DNA from: Faecalibacterium sp. UBA1771
Lineage (GTDB): Bacteria > Bacillota > Clostridia > Oscillospirales > Ruminococcaceae
NCBI GenBank assembly: GCA_002315315.1
Contig: DCGT01000007.1
Span: forward strand, 25,686-47,983
Length of the DNA: 22,298 nt
Direction of reading: 5' to 3'
Shown one piece after another: positions 16,367 through 22,298 of this stretch. Both the position numbers and the translations under genes were made by a program. A model generated the notes under the pieces. That model was not told where the DNA came from and searched no databases. It saw only the letters and a program-made list of their open reading frames with translations. Numbering within the stretch: the first letter of the stretch is position 1; each line of letters begins with the position of its first letter.

Positions 16367-17941
16367 TTATTTAATGAGATTTTTGAGGTTGCGCTCGAGA
16401 ACAAAACGCTGTTTATCGTCGTAGATGTCCTCTTCAAAGGTCAGTTCGTCCATAAACTTAATGGCGCAAGGGTTCTCGTGGTCAAATTTCTTCCATTCGG
16501 GCATCGGTGTGCCGTCGGCATCGTTGCCGTTGGGGTTGCCGGTCTTGGCAAAGTTTGTCCAATAGTTGCACATCTTGCGGGCGAGGTCATAATGATGACC
16601 GTCGAACGGACGCCAGCACTTCATAAGCGTTTCAAACTCAAACCACAGGTCGGAGGAGTGGAACGCGCCTGCATTGTCACCGGGGAAGGACGGTCCGAAG
16701 ATGTAATAATACGGAGCTTTGCCGTTTCTCGACTGAATTTCGGCGAAAAGCTGTGCGCCGATTTCGTTGAGATTGACGGTCGCTGCCTTGCGAAGGGTTA
16801 TGCCCTCAGCCTCGGCTCTTGCGGCAGACAACTCAAGATACTTCTCGGCATCGTCGCCGTATGTCTTTTTCGCCCAATCCTGCATTCTTTGCATCTCTTC
16901 GACGGCATCCTTCGGTTCGGGAACGGAAACACCCGGGAGACCGCTGCCGCCGGCGGGATCGGTCATAAATTCGTTGTTGGTGTTGCCTATCATTATGGGG
17001 ACATCGGCGACTCTGCCGCCGACAACGGTGTCGTCGACCTGCTCGGTGACATACTTACCGTCGATTATTCCGCGCCACATAGCGCCGAATTCCATAAATT
17101 TCTGCTCTACGAACCAAGCATCGAGCTTGCGAGCCTCGGCAATATTCTTGACACCGAGGAATTCGAGGAACTTAACGCCGTCCTGCTCCGCCTTTTCGAG
17201 TGTGCGATAGTGGCGCATACCCTTGTTGGACGGATAGTCAAACGCTACGCCGCCGGCAGATTCGACGATTGCCTTGTTGAATGATCCGCGAGCGAGAGGT
17301 GAGCAGAGGTGAGCGAGGGTGCTGCCGCCGCCTGCCGACTGACCGAAGATGGTGATGTTGTCAGGGTCGCCGCCGAAGTTGGCGATGTTGCGCTTTACCC
17401 AGTCGATGCCCGCCTTCTGGTCAAGGAAACCGAAGTTGGTCGGAGCGTCGGGATTCTCGGCGGTCAGCTCGGGGTGAGCCATAAAGCCGAAGCAGTTTAC
17501 GCGATAGGCGATGGTGACGAGGATAACGCCGCGGGAGGCGATGCGTTCACCGTCGAATTCCATTTCATAGCAGTAGCCCTCTTTGAGTCCGCCGCCGAAT
17601 ATCCAAATCATTACGGGGAGCTTTTCATCGGATTTTTTGGCGGGAGACCAGATGTTGAGGGCAAGAGAGCCGTCCTCGCTCATCGGTACTTCGGGGTCGA
17701 CGTGCCATTCCCTGGAATAGAAGGCGTTCTGATCCTTGCCGGGAATTGCCTGCATTGTGATGGGTGCGAACTCGTAGCAGTCACGGACACCCTCCCAGGG
17801 CTTGGCGGGCTGCGGAGCACGCCAGCGGTTGTCACCGCTTGTGTTGTCGGCAAAGGGGATGCCCTTGAAAACGGTTATGCGGGCATCGGTGCCGGGGAAG
17901 CCGCGTACTGCGCCGGTTTCTGTCATTGTCTGACGAAGCAT
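16367..17941 (-). CDS. Type-B carboxylesterase, array member C (longest copy)
   Basis: This 524-residue cytoplasmic esterase has FGGG (115-118), Ser202 in FGQSAGGGSTL, Glu324 in GNTNNEF (Asn-Asn-Glu where most have Asp-Glu) and His428 in GAFHSSDLWFEF. The extra length comes from a stretch after Glu324, about residues 328-350, rich in Gly and Pro (PAGGSGLPGVSVPEPKDA), in the segment expected to shape the substrate pocket. Its N-terminus reads MLRQTMTETGAVRG, unlike the others, but the next 34 residues are encoded by DNA identical to member E. Other differences are NIWSPAKKSDEK and RVNCFGFMAHPE. The ATG is preceded by TAGGAGAG. Confidence 0.9.
   Translation of the reverse strand: MLRQTMTETGAVRGFPGTDARITVFKGIPFADNTSGDNRWRAPQPAKPWEGVRDCYEFAPITMQAIPGKDQNAFYSREWHVDPEVPMSEDGSLALNIWSPAKKSDEKLPVMIWIFGGGLKEGYCYEMEFDGERIASRGVILVTIAYRVNCFGFMAHPELTAENPDAPTNFGFLDQKAGIDWVKRNIANFGGDPDNITIFGQSAGGGSTLAHLCSPLARGSFNKAIVESAGGVAFDYPSNKGMRHYRTLEKAEQDGVKFLEFLGVKNIAEARKLDAWFVEQKFMEFGAMWRGIIDGKYVTEQVDDTVVGGRVADVPIMIGNTNNEFMTDPAGGSGLPGVSVPEPKDAVEEMQRMQDWAKKTYGDDAEKYLELSAARAEAEGITLRKAATVNLNEIGAQLFAEIQSRNGKAPYYYIFGPSFPGDNAGAFHSSDLWFEFETLMKCWRPFDGHHYDLARKMCNYWTNFAKTGNPNGNDADGTPMPEWKKFDHENPCAIKFMDELTFEEDIYDDKQRFVLERNLKNLIK
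17804..17905 (-). repeat. 102-base tract identical to esterase E (copy in C)
   Basis: This is the second copy of the identical stretch at 14512-14613, bounded on both sides by mismatches. The two copies lie 3.3 kb apart in the same orientation, in equivalent positions of paralogous genes. Confidence 0.9.
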
Positions 17942-17969
17942 GGTTATTCTCTCCTATATGTTATTTTGT

Positions 17970-18004
17970 GCGCGGCACCGCGAGTCAGCCTCACGGTGCC
18001 GCGC
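17970..18004 (-). other. Very GC-rich intergenic stem-loop between esterases B and C
   Basis: The perfect 11-bp stem GCGCGGCACCG / CGGTGCCGCGC has a 13-base loop. It is the strongest internal hairpin of the array, 39 bases after the stop of B and 28 before the ATG of C. The minus-direction flank is ACAAAATAAC, so the structure lacks a terminator U-tract. Confidence 0.85.
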
Positions 18005-18043
18005 GGTTGAATCGGATTATAAACGAAAAAGCTGAAACGAAGC

Positions 18044-19567
18044 TTATTTGTCTATTTCGGCGCGGTTGATGTCGATGAGGAAGCGGCGCAGCTTGCTGTA
18101 TTCGCCGTCTGCTCCGTCTACCTTGTCATAGAAGTCCATTTCGGGCTTGGCATCGGCAGTGACCTTTTTCCATTCGGGCATCGGAGTGCCGTCGGCATCA
18201 TTGCCGTTGGGGTTGCCGGTCTTGGCAAAGTTTGTCCAGTAATTGCACATTTTGCGGGAGATATCATAATGATGTCCGTCAAACGGTCTCCAGCATTTCA
18301 TAAGTGTTTCAAACTCAAACCACAGGTCGGACGAGTGGTAAACACCGGCGTTGTCGCCCGGAATAGTCGGTCCGAACTGATAGTAATAAACATCTCTGCC
18401 CTGTTCGCCGAGATAGTCTACAGCAAGCTGTGCGCCCTGTTGGAAGGTGCTGTATGCGGCGAATTTGCGGATAGACTCGGGGTCATCACCGACAGCTTCC
18501 TTGGCAATGGTGCGGAACTCGTCGGCGTGCTTGCCGAAGTTGTCGTCAATCCACTTGTCAATGTCGGCGGCGGTAACGCGGGCGGCTCCGGTCGGGAACT
18601 CGTCGACAGTGTTGCCTATCATAATGGGAACATTGGCAAAGCGGTTACAGCGCAGAGCGTCGGACGGATCCTCAAGGGTGAATTTGCCGTCGACACAGCA
18701 GCCGATACGCAGTCCCGCTTCGTGCATTTTGTCCTCAATGAACTTGGCGTCGAGCTTGCGGGCTTCGGCTATCGTCTTGACGCCGAGGTGCTTCTCAAGG
18801 AACTCCACGCCCTTAGCTTCGGCACTTGCAAGGTTTTCACGTGTTCTGAACATACAGGCGGGATAGAGGAAGTTTACGCCGCCGGCAGATTCGGGAATGG
18901 CTTTTTGGAAATGTCCTCTCGACATCGGTGATTCGAGATGAGAGAGAACCGAACCGCCGCCTGCCGACTGACCGAAGATGGTGATGTTACCGGGGTCGCC
19001 GCCGAAGTTGGCAATATTGCGCTCAACCCACTTCATACCGGCGAGCTGGTCGAGGTAACCGAAGTTGGTCGGAGCGTCGGGATCCTCGGCAGTGAGGTCG
19101 GGATGTGCGAGGAAGCCGAAAACATTAAGACGATAAGCAACGGATACGAGGATAACGCCGCGGGATGCGATGCGTTCACCGTCGAACTCCATTTCATAGG
19201 CGTATCCCTCCTGCAGACCGCCGCCGAAGAACCACACCATAACCGGCAGTTTTTCATCGGCAGACTTGGCGGGAGTCCAAATATTGAGATAAAGACCATC
19301 CTCGCTCATTGCGATTTCAGGCTCTACGTGCCATTCCTTGGAATAGAAAGCATCGGGATTGATACCGGGAACCTTCTGCATTGTAATGGGTCCGAACTCG
19401 TAGCAGTCACGAACGCCTTCCCAATCGGCGGCAGGCTGAGGAGCTTTCCAACGCAGATCGCCCACAGGGGGAGCGGCGAAGGGGATACCCTTAAAGGCGG
19501 TGATTCTGGCGTCGGTACCGACTATGCCTCGAACTGCGCCGTTCTCTGTCTTGGTAACTCTGAGCAT
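18044..19567 (-). CDS. Type-B carboxylesterase, array member B
   Basis: This 507-residue cytoplasmic esterase has FGGG (114-117, preceded by WF), Ser201 in FGQSAGGGSVL, Glu323 in GNTVDEF and His411 in GVYHSSDLWFEF. The Tyr before the catalytic His replaces the Phe of all other members. It mixes class features: AAPPVGDLRW and GLYLNIW resemble the HGGG members F and H, whereas the oxyanion and nucleophile motifs are of the FGGG type. This is compatible with exchange between copies. CPV-like Cys residues occur in the variable core (RIGCCVDGKF). TTAGGAG precedes the ATG by 8 bases. Confidence 0.9.
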   Translation of the reverse strand: MLRVTKTENGAVRGIVGTDARITAFKGIPFAAPPVGDLRWKAPQPAADWEGVRDCYEFGPITMQKVPGINPDAFYSKEWHVEPEIAMSEDGLYLNIWTPAKSADEKLPVMVWFFGGGLQEGYAYEMEFDGERIASRGVILVSVAYRLNVFGFLAHPDLTAEDPDAPTNFGYLDQLAGMKWVERNIANFGGDPGNITIFGQSAGGGSVLSHLESPMSRGHFQKAIPESAGGVNFLYPACMFRTRENLASAEAKGVEFLEKHLGVKTIAEARKLDAKFIEDKMHEAGLRIGCCVDGKFTLEDPSDALRCNRFANVPIMIGNTVDEFPTGAARVTAADIDKWIDDNFGKHADEFRTIAKEAVGDDPESIRKFAAYSTFQQGAQLAVDYLGEQGRDVYYYQFGPTIPGDNAGVYHSSDLWFEFETLMKCWRPFDGHHYDISRKMCNYWTNFAKTGNPNGNDADGTPMPEWKKVTADAKPEMDFYDKVDGADGEYSKLRRFLIDINRAEIDK

Positions 19568-19593
19568 TATGTATTCTCCTAATCTTCATTTTG

Positions 19594-19623
19594 CGGTACC
19601 GCCGGTGTTTACCGACAGTACCG
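19594..19623 (-). other. Intergenic nested stem-loop between esterases A and B
   Basis: CGGTAC / GTACCG encloses a second stem CGGT / ACCG across a symmetric 3-by-3 internal loop, with a GTTT tetraloop. It lies 33 bases after the stop of A and 26 before the ATG of B. There is no U-run. Confidence 0.7.
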
Positions 19624-19656
19624 AAGCAGTAATATTATATTGTATTATTAAATACC

Positions 19657-21192
19657 TTATTTAAGACCAAGCTCCTTGAGGTTGAGGTCAAGCAGGAATT
19701 TGCGCTTTGCATCGTATTCGGGAGCACTGCTCATCGAGATTTCATCGAAGAATTGAATGTTCTGACGGCTCTCGGCGGTAAACGGAGTCCACTCGGGCAT
19801 CGGAGTACCGTCGGCATCGTTGCCGTTCGGGTTGCCCTTTTTGGCAAAGTTGGTCCAATAGTTGCACATTTTGCGGGCAAGGTCGAAATGATGTCCGTCA
19901 AACGGCCTCCAGCATTTCATAAGCGTTTCAAATTCAAACCATAGATCGGCGGAATGGAACGCACCTGCATTGTCGCCGGGAATGGTCGGCGAGAAGATGT
20001 AGTAATACGGATTTCTGCCCTGGTCGGCATATTTCTCAAGTCCGAGCTGGGTGGCAAGCTGGAACGAGCTGATGGAAGCCGCCTTCTTGTAGGCAACGGG
20101 GTCGTCACCGGCAATATTCTTGACGATTTCCATATATTCCTCAGCAGCACCCTCGGGGAAGTTCGCTTTGATCCATTCGTTGATTTCGGCAACGGTATCA
20201 CCGGTCGGAACCATCATAAACTCATCGGTTGTATTGCCGATCATAAACGGAACCTTTTGCAGACGGTCGTTGGCAGCAGCGACGGACGGGTCCTCGAGCA
20301 GGAACTTGCCGTCGGCAACCGGACCGAGCATCATACCGGATTCGAGGAATTTCTGCTCGATGAACCAAGCGTCAAGCTTGCGGGCTTCGGCAAGGGTCTT
20401 GACTCCGAGATATTCCTCAAAGAACTTTTTGCCGAGCTGTTCGGCTGCGGCAAGCTCGTTGCGACGAGCGCGTGCTCCGGATTTGGGATAAACAAAGTTG
20501 ATGCCGCCGGCAGATTGGATAATCGCTTTTTCAAACGCGCCGACCGACTTGGGAGAAGCGAGCTGAGCATAAACGCTGCCGCCGCCGGCAGACTGACCGA
20601 AGATAGTGATGTTGTCGGGGTCGCCGCCGAAGTTGGCAATATTGCGTTTGACCCATTTAAAGCCGGCAAGCTGGTCGAGCAGACCGAAGTTGGTCGGATT
20701 CTCGGGATCCTCTGCGGTGATTTCGGGGTGAGCAAGGAAGCCGAAAGCGTTGACACGATAGGCAACGGAAACGAGAATGACGCCGCGGGAAGCAATGCGC
20801 TCACCGTCGAACTCCATTTCGTGAGCATAACCCTCCTTGAACGCTCCTCCGAAAATCCAAATCATAACGGGGAGCTTTTCTCCGACGCTTTTGGCGGGAG
20901 TCCAAATATTGACACGAAGACTGTCTTCGCCCATCGGGACCTCGGGGTCGACGTGCCATTCCTTAGAATAAAATGCGTTGGGGTCCTCACCGGGAATTTT
21001 TTGCATGGTAATGGGTCCGAACTCGTAGCATTTGCGGACACCCTCCCAATTCTCGACAGGCTGGGGTGCGCGCCAACGGTTCTCTCCGCTTGTCGGAGCG
21101 GCATACGGAATTCCTTTGTAAACGGTAATTCTTGCATCACTGCCGGGGTAACCCTGAACAGCGCCGTTTTCGGTAACGGTAGATCTGAGCAA
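19657..21192 (-). CDS. Type-B carboxylesterase, array member A (first in transcription order)
   Basis: This 511-residue cytoplasmic esterase is read here from a TTG start. The triad is Ser201 in FGQSAGGGSVY, Glu324 in GNTTDEF and His413 in GAFHSADLWFEF. The oxyanion stretch is FGGA (114-117), the only copy in which the last Gly is replaced by Ala. It shares PMGEDSLRVNIW with member E, and its N-terminus (MLRSTVTENGAV) resembles member H at the other end of the array. An in-frame ATG at 21205-21207 would give 516 residues. I reject it because the ribosome site GGAGGTG overlaps it, and because the TTG codon aligns with the MLR start of every paralogue. It is the first gene after the LCP terminator. 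Confidence 0.88.
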   Translation of the reverse strand: MLRSTVTENGAVQGYPGSDARITVYKGIPYAAPTSGENRWRAPQPVENWEGVRKCYEFGPITMQKIPGEDPNAFYSKEWHVDPEVPMGEDSLRVNIWTPAKSVGEKLPVMIWIFGGAFKEGYAHEMEFDGERIASRGVILVSVAYRVNAFGFLAHPEITAEDPENPTNFGLLDQLAGFKWVKRNIANFGGDPDNITIFGQSAGGGSVYAQLASPKSVGAFEKAIIQSAGGINFVYPKSGARARRNELAAAEQLGKKFFEEYLGVKTLAEARKLDAWFIEQKFLESGMMLGPVADGKFLLEDPSVAAANDRLQKVPFMIGNTTDEFMMVPTGDTVAEINEWIKANFPEGAAEEYMEIVKNIAGDDPVAYKKAASISSFQLATQLGLEKYADQGRNPYYYIFSPTIPGDNAGAFHSADLWFEFETLMKCWRPFDGHHFDLARKMCNYWTNFAKKGNPNGNDADGTPMPEWTPFTAESRQNIQFFDEISMSSAPEYDAKRKFLLDLNLKELGLK

Positions 21193-21198
21193 AACAGA

Positions 21199-21205
21199 CA
21201 CCTCC
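21199..21205 (-). promoter_or_regulatory. Ribosome binding site that fixes the TTG start of esterase A
   Basis: GGAGGTG on the minus strand ends 6 bases before the TTG at 21192-21190, an ideal distance. The alternative ATG (21207-21205) overlaps this site and has only AT-rich sequence upstream. Confidence 0.75.
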
Positions 21206-21233
21206 ATATATTAATATTATTATGATTTAAAGT

Positions 21234-21264
21234 ATAATAGAGATTTTTTAACTATTTAATACAA
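21234..21264 (-). promoter_or_regulatory. Tentative promoter of the esterase array
   Basis: On the minus strand TATTAT (21239-21234), overlapping TATACT, is a reasonable -10 about 42 bases before the TTG start. The best -35, TTGTAT (21264-21259), is 19 bases away, longer than ideal. The position is plausible but the match is weak. Confidence 0.3.
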
Positions 21265-21354
21265 ATTAATAACATAAGACTTTGCTTTTTTATCCACTAT
21301 ATCAATTTAACTCGATTTATGACGTTTAACAGGTTAATCCGGTAAAGTAAAAAC

Positions 21355-21398
21355 AGCGATTCTGCAGACAGCTTACGGGGAATGTCCGCAAAATCGCT
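21355..21398 (-). terminator. Terminator hairpin between the LCP-like gene and the esterase array
   Basis: AGCGATT / AATCGCT, continued by TGC/GCA and GACA/TGTC with small mismatches, is followed in the minus direction by GTTTTTACTTT. It is about 160 bases beyond the LCP stop. It should isolate the esterase unit from upstream transcription. Confidence 0.65.
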
Positions 21399-21561
21399 TT
21401 TCATAAATGAGATATAATTACAGCTTTTAACAGTCGCAGGAGGTTATCGGAACGGGAGAAAAGGAAAATGCTTCAACGGTAAGCGGTTCTTTGCTTCCTG
21501 TCGACCCTCGTGATGATACGGTGAGAAATGTCGAAAATGGAAACGATATAAAAATCGTGGC

Positions 21562-22298
21562 TCAACTATTAAGCGCGGCATCGCCGGAGTTGAAATATGC
21601 TTTGAGCGTGTCGAGACTTCCGCTGTCAAGCTCAAAACGGTCCGCATTCCAACCGCCCGACAGCGCAACCGTGACAATATCACAGCTTTTGCCGCACGCT
21701 TCACCGATCGTCTGTGACAGCGAATAGGCGTCGACGGCGTTCATATCGGTGTCGAAATCTGCCGAAAGGTCGAGAAAAATGCCGGTTGTCTTGTCGGACA
21801 GTCCTTGTGATATAAAGTCGGTCAGAGCGCATCTCCAAAGCTTTTCACGCATCTGCACCCCCTCGTCACAGAAATATTCGCCGCGGCGAAGAAGCATCGA
21901 GGTCTGACCGCCGCTGAGCTTCTGCGTGCCAGATGACAGATACAGCTCGTTGAGACCGTCGGTTTTTATCCACAGCTCATCCTCAACGGTAAACCAGAAG
22001 CCGTCGAGACGCTCAACCACCTCGGACAGTGTATCGGACGGCACATTCAGATACCATCGGCAGTCGATGCCGAGTGTTTGCGAAATCGCTTCCTTGAGTG
22101 ACGCAAAGCCTTTTTCGGCTACCAGACGGGAGATTGTGTACGGCTCGCGGTCGAGCAGCAGCACGGTGCCGAGCGGCAGGTCGCAGACAACCGCCCGACT
22201 GCGGTCGGTATCGAAGCGCACTACGGCGCAGGACAGCAGTCCGAGGTCATCCTCGCAGGATATTATAATATTGCGGCTCGACGGCTTTATCTGTTCTA
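21562..22298 (-). CDS. LCP-like (LytR-CpsA-Psr) protein, 5' part outside window
   Basis: The frame is open to the right edge: 244 residues are visible and the true start lies outside. The pattern fits the LCP domain, whose active members transfer glycopolymers to peptidoglycan from the outer membrane face: a strand pair AVVRFDTDRSRAVVCDLP, then LKEAISQTLGIDCRWYLNV (usual 'id.yv.vd' strand), LSEVVERLDGFWFTVE (usual 'lvD.lGGv.v') and GTQKLSGGQTSMLLRRGE followed by DEGVQMREKLWRC (usual 'l.G..al.yvR' and 'D..R..RQ'). Key residues are altered: the IPRDT-like stretch reads LPLGT and the RQ pair reads RE. It may therefore be a non-catalytic or highly divergent member. It is a fold-level assignment, and an unrelated protein cannot be excluded. 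The stop is TGA at 21562-21564. Confidence 0.6.
   Translation of the reverse strand, partial: EQIKPSSRNIIISCEDDLGLLSCAVVRFDTDRSRAVVCDLPLGTVLLLDREPYTISRLVAEKGFASLKEAISQTLGIDCRWYLNVPSDTLSEVVERLDGFWFTVEDELWIKTDGLNELYLSSGTQKLSGGQTSMLLRRGEYFCDEGVQMREKLWRCALTDFISQGLSDKTTGIFLDLSADFDTDMNAVDAYSLSQTIGEACGKSCDIVTVALSGGWNADRFELDSGSLDTLKAYFNSGDAALNS

Larger units (their letters stand above)
21193..21561. other. Leader of the esterase array and LCP 3' spacer
   Basis: About 370 bases separate esterase A from the LCP-like gene. From high to low coordinate it holds a 134-base stretch after the LCP stop that remains open in the LCP frame, the LCP terminator hairpin, and then about 160 bases of very AT-rich sequence that must contain the promoter of the array. 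I saw no regulator gene and no clear operator. A loose inverted pattern (GTTAAACG and CGAGTTAA) occurs near 21307-21335. Confidence 0.6.

Noticed and set aside
9690..19623. The seven internal hairpins as ordinary Rho-independent terminators
   Set aside because: None is followed by a run of U in the transcribed direction, unlike the hairpin at 8055-8084. The one at 13073-13119 comes closest (GATATTTT) but is weak.
8103..21192. Decay of some esterase copies into pseudogenes
   Set aside because: All eight frames are full length, and every copy retains the nucleophile Ser, acidic Glu and His at equivalent positions.
8103..21192. CRISPR-like or mobile-element explanation for the regular repeats of this region
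   Set aside because: The periodicity of about 1.6 kb comes from full-length coding paralogues. There are no short direct repeats with spacers, no transposase and no terminal inverted repeats.
21562..21564. Selenocysteine read at the TGA of the LCP-like gene
   Set aside because: No selenoprotein motif surrounds it, no SECIS-like hairpin is evident directly downstream, LCP proteins are not known selenoproteins, and TGA also ends the phosphate transporter gene.
21491..21727. 78-codon plus-strand ORF overlapping the end of the LCP-like gene
   Set aside because: It would start at a TTG without a ribosome site and overlaps the better-supported LCP frame for most of its length.

Overview
The window looks like a chromosomal segment from a low-to-mid GC Gram-positive bacterium, most likely an anaerobic gut-type Clostridia (Oscillospirales-like). 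This is inferred from consensus SigA-type promoters, AAGGAG ribosome sites and the gene families: an RlmD/TrmA-like methyltransferase with an iron-sulfur cluster, an NptA/PhoU-type phosphate transporter, a GH25 lysozyme and an LCP-like protein. No 16S rRNA or other species marker is present, so the lineage is only an inference. No tRNA, rRNA, insertion sequence or CRISPR array was seen.

Left part (1-3286, minus strand): an almost complete 23S rRNA uracil-5-methyltransferase gene runs off the left edge. It has its own near-perfect promoter. Just upstream lies a Na+/phosphate cotransporter with a PhoU-like tail, ending in a hairpin terminator. Middle part (3624-7817, plus strand): a small nitroreductase, a membrane-anchored alpha/beta hydrolase starting two bases after it, and a large membrane-anchored GH25 lysozyme with a very acidic cytoplasmic tail. 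A promoter precedes the nitroreductase and a terminator follows the lysozyme.

Right part (8103-21192, minus strand): an uninterrupted head-to-tail array of eight paralogous type-B carboxylesterases of 500-524 residues. Here they are labelled A to H in transcription order (A = 19657-21192, H = 8103-9629); these are labels of convenience, not gene names. All eight keep a Ser-Glu-His triad, none has a signal peptide, and each has its own ribosome site. Each of the seven spacers carries a different stem-loop without a U-tract, and only the last gene is followed by a textbook terminator. N- and C-terminal parts are nearly invariant, whereas residues about 205-400 differ strongly. This suggests one enzyme scaffold diversified for a range of intracellular ester substrates. 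No transporter or regulator lies within the array.

Right edge (21562-22298, minus strand): the 3' part of an LCP-like (LytR-CpsA-Psr) gene with degenerate active-site motifs, separated from the array by a hairpin terminator. The esterase array is the most unusual part of the window. The findings concern its size, the two oxyanion-motif classes, the variable core, a 102-bp identical tract shared by two members, and the recurring intergenic hairpins.
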